From the NCBI GenBank assembly GCA_015956445.1, contig WIUZ02000004.1:1364001-1428000 (forward strand): a stretch of DNA of 64,000 nt. Reading direction: 5' to 3'. The notes under the pieces are model-generated. The model was not told where the DNA came from and did not search any database. It saw only the letters and a list, made by a program, of their open reading frames with translations. Source of the stretch: Thelephora terrestris (lineage: Eukaryota > Basidiomycota > Agaricomycetes > Thelephorales > Thelephoraceae). Position numbers and translations under genes: made by a program. Positions within the stretch are counted from its first letter, which is position 1, and every line of letters starts with the position of its first letter. This document shows, in pieces, positions 18,113-30,549 of the stretch.

Positions 18113-18806
18113 TCATCCGGTCCATTTTACTTCTGTCACGCCGACATGGTATTCATTCCGATTCTGCATAGCGTCCTGTTCTTGAGGACGTCTTGGCATA
18201 GTGATCATGACCGATACATGGAGGCTGGTGTCTGCCGGCGGATGTCGGAAGAACAACCGGCGTTCAGGGCTTTCCAAAGAACCAGGCGGTAAAACGTGGC
18301 CTTGGACGTATTGTGGCGGCGCAAAGAGGTGAGAAGGGGGAGAATAAGGATATACAAGTGATGCTGAGAGGGGCTGGGGCACTTGTCAACCAACTGGATC
18401 GACGACGACTGGAACGTGGCAAGGACACGCGACTGACCACAAACGTATCCCAATCACTAACGTCCCTACTTGTCTCCTCGTCGGGGACATGCTGATTGAG
18501 AGGTGTCCAAACGTCCCAGAACTTTGGTTTGTGGGAAAGTCGGCCAACGGGAGCGGAGCGTTGATAGTGGGGGTTTAGTGAGTTTGGCAGGGGTCGGCAC
18601 CTCTTGTAAATGATGGCGATTACAAGCCCAAACACGGTGAAACCGAGAGCAATGAAGGCAAAGACGAGCGGAGGAGTGTTCCCTGGGACGAATGGGCCGT
18701 TGCCATCCGCAGTTCCGAGGGTACTGGTGGTCGGCTGGGTGTCTGCAGCTGTGAATGTCAAGGGATCGGCTCCCATGTGTTGCGATTGGGGATCGTCGTG
18801 GGACAT
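18113..18806 (-). CDS. Small single-pass membrane protein, family A paralogue
   Basis: Exons 18806-18438 and 18373-18113 give 209 residues. A Thr/Gln-rich N-terminus lacking a clear signal peptide precedes one membrane segment (PLVFAFIALGFTVFGLVIAI), the basic patch YKRCRP, and then KPKFWDVWTP. The first exon ends in DWDTFV at a phase-0 intron, exactly as KWEDLL does in the gene at 4427-5036. The tail has HVSVMITMPRRP and YHVGVTEVKW, matching ISVFITMPSP and LAIGTAEV in the paralogue. The long N-terminus before the membrane segment may face the lumen or the outside, with the W-rich part in the cytosol by the positive-inside rule. I know no function for this family. Confidence 0.78.
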
Positions 18807-19525
18807 GGGGGAGGATGTACGTCTGGGAGACAGAGGAGGGGGGAGAACGAGGAAGAGGAGAGCAGTGAAATATAAGTAAGGGAAAAGAAGGAGAAGAGTC
18901 GCCGAGTCTCCACCAGCCGCTCAAGGAAGGAGAACAACTAGCACTTCTTCCGTGATGGAGAAATGGACTTCTTCCTCTTCCATGCGTCTTGTTATGTGGA
19001 TCCCTCTATTCCACGCTGGGTCCACATCAGATTCCTTGATCCGAGTCCCATTTGCGCCAGAAATACGAAGCCGGCGGGGCTGCAGAGGGATCCAGTTTTG
19101 CAGAGGGAGAAATAGAAGACGAACGGAAGAAGGAGAAGGTCAAAGCTAGAAGATGATGAAACGTCAGATTTATCATCTTCCCCGCCGCCTGTCAGATCGA
19201 CCCAATCCCGAAATCCGGGTCGATCCGTTTTCTGGTTCAGCTCCCGCTTAGAGCGCCCAGGCCCCGTTCTTCTCGACCGACCACGGGGTATGAATGGAGA
19301 TTTGGCTCGCCGGTCCAAATGCAAGCCTAAGTAAGTACGCGCTTTCACTCGCACACAAAGGGGTCACACAGATCGCCGTTCTATAATCGCCTCTGTCATC
19401 GATTTAGAACAATCAATCACCGCCCTGCCTCAATGTGGTAAGGCTGTCATCACCCCTCCTCCCATTTAAAGCCTTCCGTCCGCTGGGTGGCGGCTGCACG
19501 CTGGTTTCCTTCGCCCTCGTCCATC
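18807..19525. other. Intergenic region
   Basis: Divergent flank between the small membrane protein gene (minus) and the MAG-type gene (plus). TTTAAA near 19465-19470 lies about 60 nt before the downstream ATG. A 120-codon minus frame at 18992-19354 lacks a convincing start and family likeness. Confidence 0.4.
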
Positions 19526-20979
19526 ATGTATTCCTCAGCCCCCTGTCTGGGACTCTTTGCTTTGGTTGCTCTCTCTGTTCTCCTGCCTGCTCACGCTCAG
19601 ACCTACACTGCGACCTACAACCCAACCAGTCTACCCGACCAAACCGAAAACGGGCAGACTGGCACAAACAATTGCGGCACGGGAAGCAGTCAAAACTCTA
19701 CTTGCCAGAATCTATACAGTTCGTCTCAAAATTTACATCAGACCGACAATTAGCTAACGCCCCACGATCTCTAGTAAACTCCCTTGAGGACTTTTGTCTT
19801 TGGGGACCACCCGAACCTGGTCCGAATTCGGTCATCGGCAACACTGAGGTCCGCAGCATTTCGATTTTTGAAACATATTTATGAAACGCACCCCCCGCTG
19901 ACATTGAACCACCCAGGCAATCGTCGTCTCGTATTGCATCAAGGTACGTCTGCGCTGACAGAACGGTCCCCACCCTTACTGACGTCCGTTTGCTTGGCAG
20001 TCCGGATATGGGACTCGCCTGATTCCTGCAGGATCGATTACGGGAGCTCACTTTGTTCAGACCCCTGATTACGTCCAGATCACTGGCGTCGGTGATCTCA
20101 CCTCTTTGAATATACCTGCCGGTGATGCAGGTGGCGAGCTCGACCCTCACGGTGCTACTGGCAATGGTGCTTTCTTACGTGTACTCGTCCGCTCTTTCGC
20201 TCAATCACCTTTCTAGGTAATCCCGTCGGCGGCTTGGTCTTTTCCAGCGCCTTCAACAACGGCCAACTGCAGCAGTTGCATGAATGGACCGTTCGTACCA
20301 CCTATTTCACAAGCCTGATGTTCACTGACTCGCCTGGCTAGAATTTCATGTCTGCCTCGGAGTTTTGTATCCGTGCTTGCAAAGAAGAGGCTCAAGGTCC
20401 TGCCCTGTGCAACCATATTTACGATGTCATGGGTTGCGCATGGAATATGCCTGGTAACTATAGCTCAGGCGTGTTCGAAAGCTGCCTGGGTGACAGTGGC
20501 ACGGTAAGCACACGTGTAAACAGCATGACAGCAACTTGTTCACCTCCGCTCGTCGGATAGCCTATGGGTGTCTATGGTGGTTCTACTTTCCACCAAGGGG
20601 ACCCTGTAACTCCTCCAGCGCAACCTGCTCCTTCCTCGTCGTCGTGCCAAACAGTCACTGGCCTTGGCGGACTTGTCGTCACTAGCTCCAGTGTCAAACC
20701 ATCTGCCACGAGTGCGTATACTGTCCTTGTGCGTCCTGCACGTACTCAATCCTGGATCTCCCAGGTGTACCTGTTTCTGTAACCCCCACCCCTAAGCCGA
20801 CTGCTGTACGTCATTCCTCTTTGCTCGTGAATCATGTCATCGCTGATTTCATTTCCACCGCTCAGACCAATAGTTCCGGAGCTACTAACGGCGGCTCCAC
20901 CATTAAGCCCAGGCTGGACTTTATCGGCCTTGGCTCTCTTACGTTTTTCATGGGCTGTGTCGCTGTAATGATGGCCTGA
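19526..20979 (+). CDS. Macrofage-activating-glycoprotein (MAG)-type secreted/GPI protein
   Basis: Nine exons (19526-19718, 19775-19848, 19917-19943, 20001-20166, 20217-20290, 20342-20503, 20561-20711, 20765-20805, 20866-20979) give 333 residues. A signal peptide (LGLFALVALSVLLPAHA) is followed by a Cys-containing domain with FCLWGPPEPGPNSVIGNTE, IPAGSITGAHFVQTPDY, GGELDPHGATG and CNHIYDVMGCAWNMPGNY, and PMGVYGGSTFHQGD. The Ser/Thr/Pro-rich end and a final hydrophobic run (GLGSLTFFMGCVAVMMA) suggest a GPI-anchored cell-surface protein. I recognise this as the basidiomycete family annotated by that name; its role in the fungus is unknown. The third exon is only 27 nt. Confidence 0.87.
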
Positions 20980-22125
20980 TTTCTTCACATCTGGGTTCTA
21001 GTCAATGACTTTCACGCATTCAGATCATGGACATTCCTGCTTTTGCACTTTTGGATTGGACTTTTGCTTACTTACGATGAACGACTGTCCGTAAGCTTAC
21101 ATCGTGTACGCGCGCGGTACCTGTTAACGAACGTTTGAGAGCTTTTGAACAAGGTGGAGAGACCCTGACTGTGAAGACCGCGCAACGGTGCCTTGGCGGC
21201 CTTAGAGGCCCTGAGTCCGACGTGCACAGCGCTTGCAGATGGATCGAAGCCTACCGGACTCGGTTCCGACCTCTGAGTTGCAGTCGAAAATTATTGACGA
21301 CGAGGACACGCTGTGGACGTTTGTGGAGACAGCTGAATTTTCGGGGTTTACGTTGCAACCCCCTAATCACATCCTGAGCTAGACTTGAATGGAAGGGTAA
21401 ATTGGGCGCTCTGTACCATTTTCTGTCACTTGACAGAATGCTGGCAGGGATCCGCCAACAACACCAGGCTGAGTGTCCCAGCCGCAAGTCGATAACACAA
21501 AATCCGGCAACAGTATGTGAGACCGGTATACTTGCATGGCACTGGCGGCTGGCCATCCTCTTACGATGCCACGTCTTACGACTCTCCTCATTTTGTTTGC
21601 CGAGGTGAAATGTTGGAGCGAAAGCAGGCAGCTGAACACGAGTTCGTTCGAGATCTCACTGGGTGCAAGGAGGCATAGGTCTCTCGGAAACTATCATAAC
21701 AGCGTCTGAAATGATTGCATGGAAGGATATTGAAACCATTCAGTTGAGACACTCCTTGCACCCTCGTTGCCCGGTCGGAGAACTTTTAGATCGTACCATG
21801 TCGCTTATGTAATTCGCCCAATCTCTTCCCATAAAAATGATCATGAATTCGCGATTGCTGGCCGTGACTTGCTGTCCTTCCTCCTCCCCTTCTCCCTCTT
21901 CCAGACTGTGAGTGTCTAGCCTTCTCCGTTCTTTCATATGATGAGAATCTATCTGCAAAACGCTTATGACGTGTTTCGACACCGTGGAGCTATCCCTTCT
22001 GGGATCAATTCAAGTCTCTGACCCTTTTAAACCGCGTCTATCGAGACCTTATACGTGTCAACTCGTGTGCTGACTCTTGGTTTCCCCCCTGTTAGACTCT
22101 CCTCCCAACTCTCCTACATTTAGTG
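20980..22125. other. Intergenic region (1.1 kb)
   Basis: Between two plus-strand genes. It holds the ERG6 upstream region (TTTAAA near 22025-22030, about 100 nt before the ATG). Short frames on both strands have no family likeness. No repeat is evident. Confidence 0.4.
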
Positions 22126-23280
22126 ATGGCTGACGCTCGTTCGACCGACCGTATCGGCAACTATACAAAGTTTTGGGACAAGGACATGCAGAACGAAAAG
22201 TCTGAGGTCCAGGGTGCCCGTGTCGACAACTACGCCGAAGTTGTAAACGGTCAGTCTCTACCTCTTACCATTCGTTCACCAGCTAATTGTTTGTATCGTG
22301 ACGTGTAGGCTACTATGATGGTGCTACCGAACTGTACGAGTTCGCCTGGGCTCAATCATTCCACTTCTCTCGATTTAACAAGGGCGAAGCTTTCAACGCC
22401 TCTCTCGCCCGCCACGAACACTACCTTGCCCTTAGGATGGGTCTCAAGCCCGGCATGCGCGTTCTGGACGTCGGGTGCGGTGTCGGTGGTCCCGCACGTG
22501 AGATCTCCAGGTTCGCCGACGTCAACGTCGTCGGCTTGAACAACAACGCTTTCCAAGTCGGCCGCGCAACCAAATACGCCAAAGAAATAAACCTTCAGGA
22601 TCAGGTCCGGTTTGTCAAGGGTGACTTTATGGACCTCGTTGGTCAATTTGGGGAGAACTCGTTTGATGCCGTTTATGCCATTGAGGCGACTTGCCACGCG
22701 CCTACTTGGGAAGGCGTTTACGGTCAAATCTTCAAGGTCCTTAAGCCCGGAGGAATCGTGAGTGTAGCCCAAGTTTTGCTCTCCTGTTTTTTGACCTGAC
22801 GTCGTCTTCCTCAAGTTCGGTGTGTACGAATGGTGCATGACAGACGAGTGGAACCCATCCAACCCAGAGCATAAGGCTCTCGCTCACGAAATTGAGCTCG
22901 GAAATGGGATCCCGGAGATGCGCCCCTTGTCAAAAGCTCGGGCGGCCCTTACCACAGTCGGGTTTGACGTTGAATACGAAGAGGATTTGGCGGAGCGGCC
23001 GGACGTGGTGAAGTGGTACTACCCACTCGAGGGTGATATCTGGAAGGCCCAGACCGCTTGGGACATGCTTACCGTTTGGGGGACTTCCTGGAGCGGTATG
23101 CTCATCACCCATACCATCATGTGGATCATGGAGCTTTTGGGTCTGCTGCCCAAGGGAACATTAGAGGTCGTGCATTCCCTCAAGTCAGCAAGGACCGGGC
23201 TCGTGAAGGGGGGTCAGATGAAGTTGTTCACTCCTATGTACCTTGCTATCAGCAAGAAACCACTGAATCGGGACTCTTGA
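22126..23280 (+). CDS. ERG6: Sterol 24-C-methyltransferase
   Basis: Exons 22126-22249, 22309-22757 and 22816-23280 give 345 residues. Seen in order: [20 protein letters not shown] (sterol-binding signature), SAM motif [37 protein letters not shown], and A(I)[11 protein letters not shown] with the IF(K)VLKPGG motif split by the second intron. The C-terminus has the membrane-associated stretch [19 protein letters not shown]. The enzyme adds a methyl group from S-adenosylmethionine to C-24 of the sterol side chain in ergosterol synthesis, at the ER or lipid droplets. Length matches the family. The ATG at 22126 gives the family's short N-terminus. Confidence 0.96.
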
Positions 23281-23390
23281 TACTTTTGTCGTTTGCTGTC
23301 GCGTAGTTTGTTCGTCTCATTGCTAGATTTTATCGTTTTTTTCTACTTGAAAAATAGCCTATAACACATCACCTTGAGTGTGATTAGTGA

Positions 23391-23570
23391 GTGACTGGGT
23401 GACTATCCACACGGCTCTACATGGTTCTAGACATATTTTTCGAGCCTTTTAAGGGAGATGATGGGACCCCGACCGCTCTGTAGGGTCAGGAACACCGCGA
23501 AACTCGGCAACTGGCACCCTTCTACGACGGATATAATTATGTCTAGAATTGTGGATAGTCACCCACTGTC
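23391..23570. repeat. Palindromic MITE-like repeat, copy 1
   Basis: About 180 bp with inverted ends: GGGTGACTATCCACA on the left (from 23398) and its complement TGTGGATAGTCACCC at 23550-23564. Inside these, TTCTAGACATA and TATGTCTAGAA form a second inverted pair. The centre carries GACCCCGACCGCTCTG, AGGGTCAGGAACACCGCG and AACTGGCACCCTTCTACG, which recur in copy 2 and in shorter form near 57.9 kb. It has no coding capacity. This fits a non-autonomous DNA transposon, though no clear target-site duplication was seen. Confidence 0.6.
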
Positions 23571-23740
23571 CGTGGGATGTACACAGTGTACACTCGAATC
23601 TAGGTGAATATTTGTGGACCGTTAAGGAAGGCGAAGGACCCCGACCGCTCTGGAGGGTCAAGAACACCGCGAAATGCGGGAACTGGTACCCTTGTACGGC
23701 GGATACTGTCTAACCTATTCCTGCGGACAGTCACTCAGTG
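23564..23740. repeat. Palindromic MITE-like repeat, copy 2 (tandem)
   Basis: Directly abuts or slightly overlaps copy 1 and repeats its whole layout with divergence: TCTAGGTGAATATTTG, then TTAAGGA, then GGACCCCGACCGCTCTGG, AACACCGCGAAATGCGGGAA and ACCCTTGTACGGCGGATA. Its own ends are inverted: CACTGTCCGTGGGA on the left and TCCTGCGGACAGTC on the right. Cores of copies 1 and 2 are about 172 bp apart. Confidence 0.55.
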
Positions 23741-23949
23741 TCGTGCCATACAAGAGAAGGTGAAGACAATCCGATTTAGAGCCATTGTTTATGGATACAG
23801 CAAAAGAACGGGCCGTGGGGAACACGGGTAGTAAAAACATGGAGGTATGATCGACATTAAAACGTAGTGAAGAGTCCTTGGAGAGTTTCGTGCACATAAA
23901 CAGAACAACCGAGGCAAACCTGACCGTCCTTTTCGCTCACCGAAAAGGT

Positions 23950-26166
23950 TCATCTTCTCATTCTCTTGGGATCCGGACCTCCGTTGTCTTCACCAGCAAC
24001 GAAGAGATTTCCGAGCGGTTCTCGCTTCACAGTGTTCGCGCCACCGACGTTACCGTTTCCTTTGAACCCGTTGACACCGTTAGCGTTTCCACTGTTCCCG
24101 TTCGTCGGCATGGTTGAGAGACCCATTCCGGTCGAGGCGCGTCTGAATCCCGATCCGCCCGGTCTGTTCGCAAAAAGTTAGTTTTGGCCCGCGATTGTGG
24201 GGGAAATCGGTGCTTACTGTTGTTGCGGGTGTTGAAGCATCGAATCTGCAGGACGTTTGGAACCTACCCCGGAATGGTTCTGGTGGATGAACGTTTCGTC
24301 AACTATTCGCATATGACGACTGCTAGAAGTGAATGATACGTACGGGACCAGGTGGGAAAGTGAAGCCTCCTGCTGAAGGTCTGCTGTTACCAGGGCCGGA
24401 AGGTTGGACGTCAGAGGTCGAGTTGGATGGGTTCGTCCTGGTTCCGTTACCGTTACCGTTGGAGCGTACGTTCGGAAGCGGCTGGAAGTTGACTTCCTTC
24501 TTGCCATTGCCGTTAGGATTGACGACCCCCGGTGTGGTGGATTTGACAAGGTTAGTCCCCCCTGATCTCTGAGCCGAGTTGCTATTCCTGGGACCGGTGT
24601 TACCAGCGTCGTTGTTATGACCAGGGACAGAGACCGCGCCATCTCGTTGGGCAGAAGCAGAAGCACCGAGACTCGGGACGGAGGAGGTTCCCTTCCGTTG
24701 GTCCATGTTCCCCGAAGAATTATTGGCCTCTAGAAATCCAGAGTCGTCGTGATTCGCAACGGATTCGTCAGCTTCAAAGTCGATTGGGCGACCCAGGTCC
24801 ACTTCAAGGTCGATGTCGAAATCCCCCATCATCCACCTCTCATCTTCTGACTCGAAGAACGTTATATCGTCCTCCCCGGCCATGTAGTCTACATCCATCG
24901 AAGTCGTAGGAGGCTCTGAGGTCTCAGGTTTCGCAGCGGGCTGTTGCGGCTGCTGTTTCGGGGCAGGAGGTGGAACATTCGTGGGTGGGTTCTTCGGAGG
25001 TGGAGGTCTGTACACGTTGCTGGTAGCATTTCCAGCGTTAGGCGCAGGGCGTGAGCTGTTATGCTGTGAGGGGTTCTTCGGCCTCGAGGTGATGTTGGTG
25101 GCAGTATTTGACTGGACCGGGCGGTTGGTGTTGATGGTCGTGTTGTGTCCCGATGGCTGCTGCGGCACGTCTTCGGGTTTGGCAGGCTGGTCATTGCTGG
25201 TAGGAGCGTGGTGTTGATTTGTGTTGTGGTTTCGGGGGTCAGGCTGATTGATTGGCGGCGGTCCGGTCTTTGCTTTGACGAGATTCGGGTCAGGCTTTTG
25301 CTCGACGAAATCAGGTCGACGATGCAACGAATCCTTGTCCAATTTGGGCTATCGTGAAAAGGGGGATCATAAGGATCAGCGGGAAGGGACGATAAAGCGA
25401 CGGTCCGCGATAAAGGGATCAACTCACTGGTGGGGGAGCCTTGATCTTATGTATTTCTTTGGTGTATTCCTTGTCGTAAAGGCAGTTTCCAAGAAGGTTT
25501 CCAAAGTTACGCAAGGCTCTCTTTAATGCATCGGTTACGGCCTCTTTCCGACACTGGAAGTTTAGACCCGGGGGTAAGGTAAGCGAGAAACGAGCGAGAT
25601 ATGGGACCTGGCGCGTAAAGTACCTTGTCAAAAGCAGCAGCTTTGCTCTTGGAGTTCTCCATCATTCCATATCCAATATCTTCGTGGTATACGCCATCTC
25701 TGAGTGTGACTCGTACGGTTGCGGCAATCCCAATGGTATGTCTCTGTGTGTTTGGATCGTAGTCCGCGAAATCACAAGTGACGTTCACGACGGCAGTGCT
25801 CCAGCCGTTGAAACCAAACACTTCGTTAGCGAGATTGATGACTTTCCAACCCTCGGTATAGGTAAGCTTCATTCCGTTTCCTCCCGGCCGTGTGGAGATG
25901 AATTCTGGGCCCAGTTTCTGGTTTAACTTGGCTTGGAGGGCTGCGAGCTTCGTCTCTGTGTCCGCAGAGAGGTTGAGGAACGCGGAATCGTTGGAAGTAC
26001 AAGAGAAGGCGTCTTGAGGGTGATAAGTTCCGTGCATGGTGGGATTAAAAGGTGCTGGACGGTGTGCGGATATCGATTCGTGCTGGTATGTCGAATAAGG
26101 TGTATGGGGTCCTTTAGCGCGAGTTCGGTAGGAGTCCAAGAGTTGTTTACTGAGGGGTTCAGACAT
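23950..26166 (-). CDS. RAD52: Rad52 recombination mediator
   Basis: Five exons (26166-25624, 25553-25428, 25348-24344, 24279-24218, 24163-23950) give 649 residues. The N-terminal DNA-annealing domain is clear: [68 protein letters not shown] and [17 protein letters not shown]. The rest is a low-complexity Pro/Asn/Gly region with [10 protein letters not shown] and short acidic blocks. It ends in NGNxNG repeats and DPKRMRR. Rad52 loads Rad51 on ssDNA and anneals strands in homologous repair. The last exon has no ATG of its own and is supported by the splice phase and its stop at 23950-23952. The repeat pair lies just downstream. Confidence 0.93.
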
Positions 26167-26558
26167 CTATCATGAAGGTCAAGAAGAAAGAGAGATAACG
26201 AAAGTGGTGACTCCAAGGTGAGGGAATAAATGGTCAACCTGCGGCGTGGCGGGGGGACGGAGTCAAATTGCCGGACGAGACTAGGTCACGTGACAACCGT
26301 GTGGGTGTCTCGTGACTCTTGTTTTTTATGGGCCCCCAGTTTTTCGCCACACAGTGTTTTTCAATGGTGATCAGCATCGCAAGCGAGGGGAAATATAATT
26401 ATCGGGGGTAACGAAGACAACGCCGACAACGGAGAACAACACACACCGGTTTCGCCCTGGTAACCGACTCGATCTTCCTTTTGTCTCATAACTTTCATTC
26501 TTGATCAGCCCGCCACATCCCTCTTCCTCTTTCCCTCCATCTTCTACCCTACCCTCTC
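26167..26558. promoter_or_regulatory. Divergent promoter region RAD52/MAPK
   Basis: About 390 bp between RAD52 (minus) and the MAP kinase gene (plus). It includes TCACGTGACA at 26285-26294, an E-box-like CACGTG. No gene is supported. Confidence 0.4.
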
Positions 26559-28145
<1,587 letters not shown>

Positions 28146-28737
28146 CGTCGCCCGGCTAACTCACACGCTTCGTTTCCGTTTCATCATCTTAATCGCAAAC
28201 AAACCTCACCAGGTGTACAAGTATCCTTTCCTTTCGTTTAGCCCCATCCATTTGTCTGTCACTATCTCCTCTGCTGTTTGTATCATGGAATTGGTTGGCC
28301 CAAGGGGATACCACGCTAGAATCAATCACAGTCCGTTTCAATCAAAGCCGCGCCAAGACAGTTTAGGAAGTAGGAGTCTGTTGAACGCCTGTACGTTTCT
28401 GATCAAGCTGTATCTACTTCCGAAATAAAACGACCCACGCTCTGGTGCGTTTTAAACGTAACAATGAACCCCACCCGTTCGTCGCAAAACAATCGAGAGC
28501 AATCACAGAAATGATACGCAAAAGAGGGAGGAGAGAGACGGTTGGAAAGGACAGGGATCGACGAGTAGCAAACATATGCGAACACAGAACAAGAACGGCA
28601 AACGGGGGCGGACAGAGAAGACGTGGGGCGCCAAGAGGGGGTAAGAAATATAAATGCAATGGGAAAGGGAATAAGAATGTTGGAAATAATGAGACTCCTA
28701 CTCCTGCAATCAGGTCATCGAGCGCAAACATGAGTTT
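28146..28737. other. Convergent intergenic region
   Basis: 3' flanks of the MAP kinase gene and of the G3BP-like gene. No gene is supported. Confidence 0.4.
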
Positions 28738-30261
28738 TTAGGGTTTGGGACCACGTCCGCGACCTCCTTGGCCCCTTGGTCGGTATCCACCACGGCCATC
28801 ACTACCGCCGTTCATGCCCTGCCCAGGTCCTCCACCCCGGGGCCTACTCACTGGCCTCTCTCCGCGTTCCTTCTTGGTCTCAAATGTGATTCGTGGGGTC
28901 CCATCAACTTCGTCCACCCTAACACCACCTTGGCCACCAGCGCCCAGGGGGAGCGAAGTTATGATGGCACGTCTTGCAGATTCAACCTTCTCGAACTCGA
29001 GGAAGGCGCACGCCTTGCTGCGGACGATCTCAAGTTCCTTGATGGGTCCAAAGCGCGAGGTGACGTTCCTCAGCGCGGGTTCCGTAACGCTTTCCACCAC
29101 ACCCTACAAACAGGATCGGCGACCGCTGGAGGACATAAGATTGTTTCACATACCTTGACAAAACAGTGGGGATTTGTGATGTTTTGCGCGGCAATGTATG
29201 CGGGATGTTGATTGCGGCCGGGTGCGGGAGAGGGAGACCCGGAGGCGTTGGGTGGAATACTCGTCACCGGAACCTCGGAGACACCTCTTGACTCCTGTGC
29301 AACGGCAGAACCCCATTTCTTCGGGTTGGTAGCAGCGAGGTTGGCCCATGTCTTTGGTTGAGGAGGAGCCTGTTGCTGAGGAGGTTGAGCCTGAGATTGT
29401 GTTTGTTGAATAGGTGGCGCAGGGGAAGGAGATGATTTTGGAATGGAGACGGGTGCGAACTCAGGTGCTGGGGTGGAAGGTGGTTCAGGAGTAAGGGGAG
29501 CCGATGGTGGGGCAGGGGACTTTTCGACAGGAGTTAGCTCAGGTTCTGGGACAGGCTCAGGTTCCACGACAAGGGGGGTTTGATCACCATTCGTCTGAGG
29601 CTCGGGAATAGGCTCCGGCTCGAGCTCCGGTTCCTCCAATGGTGTAATTGGGATGGGCTCGACAGGCTCCGGAGAAGATTCCGAAGGAGAGGTGGGAGCT
29701 GGGGCAGGCTCAGGAATGGGAACAGGCGAAGCGGCGGGCTTCTCATCGACCGATGCCTCCTCCTCACGTTCCTCTTCGCTCTCAGCAGTCTCCTCCTTGA
29801 GGAAACGGAAGATGTCATTCAGGACGAAGTATCCATTCGGCTGTTCCGCGAGGAAAAACGTCTGGACAAACTTTTTCCAAGGCTCTCCACGATTGGACAT
29901 TTCACCGATGACCTGGATGATGATGCCACCGTTCGCGGACGACTGAGCGTCAACGGAGTGAATAAAAACCTTGCAATCCTCGAACCCAATGGCAGTGATA
30001 CGATTGTGAATTTCCTAAGGATGATGGTGAGTCACATCTCGGATCGTGTGTGGCGGTCATGAAAACCGCGCGCGTGTGTACCTGTTGACCATATGCTGGT
30101 TTACCATCCTCGCCCTCAGTTCCATGGATGAAGGTCGACGACTTGGTGTAAAAACAGTGCAGACGATGAGGCTGCTTATTCACGTATGTGTAATACTGTG
30201 GCACGAATTGCCACCCAACTTCCGAAGGAACAACATTGCTGTGGATTGATGGAGAAGCCAT
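28738..30261 (-). CDS. G3BP/Nxt3-like NTF2-RRM-RGG protein
   Basis: Exons 30261-30082, 30014-29154 and 29103-28738 give 468 residues. Domains in order: NTF2-like (VGWQFVPQYYTYVNKQPHRL, IITQVIGEM-like region, FVQTFFLAEQPNGYFVLNDI), a long Glu/Pro-rich disordered middle, an RRM (HCFVK joined to GVVESVTEPALRNV, FGPIKELEIV, CAFLEFEKVESA), and a Gly/Arg-rich tail ending GRGRGPKP. This is the layout of G3BP/Bre5/Nxt3. Relatives form stress granules and serve as cofactor of the Ubp3 deubiquitinase. It acts in the cytosol on mRNPs. The function of this copy is inferred from its architecture. Confidence 0.9.
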
Positions 30262-30549
30262 GACGAGAACTGTGCGGTGTCAAAAAAAGAGTAGAAAATC
30301 AGGCAAATAAATAAATAAAAGATAGAAATCCTCCTGAAACGACCTACGATGCGACAGATGAGCTTGTGGGAGGATTGGAAGAGGGATGGACGACCTATAC
30401 GACCTCGAGGCGAAGAGTGAGTGGAAGAGTTGCAGAAAAACTGCTTACGTAACCTAAGCACCCGTCCGTAAATATTTGTTTATTTTCGATATTTCGTCAT
30501 TCCATCTTTGGAAGTGCCCCGCCGACGCTCGTCTCAAGAAACATCGACC

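Noticed and set aside
18992-19354. 120-codon minus-strand frame with acidic/Ser run
   Set aside because: No ATG at its start, odd composition in its second half, and it lies in the upstream region of a well supported gene.
23391-23740. CRISPR-like or satellite array
   Set aside because: Only two diverged units with inverted ends; eukaryotic context; no regular spacers.
24280-24343. A 37-nt intron alternative in RAD52
   Set aside because: In phase but shorter than any other intron here; the 64-nt alternative ending CACCAG is also in phase and normal in size.
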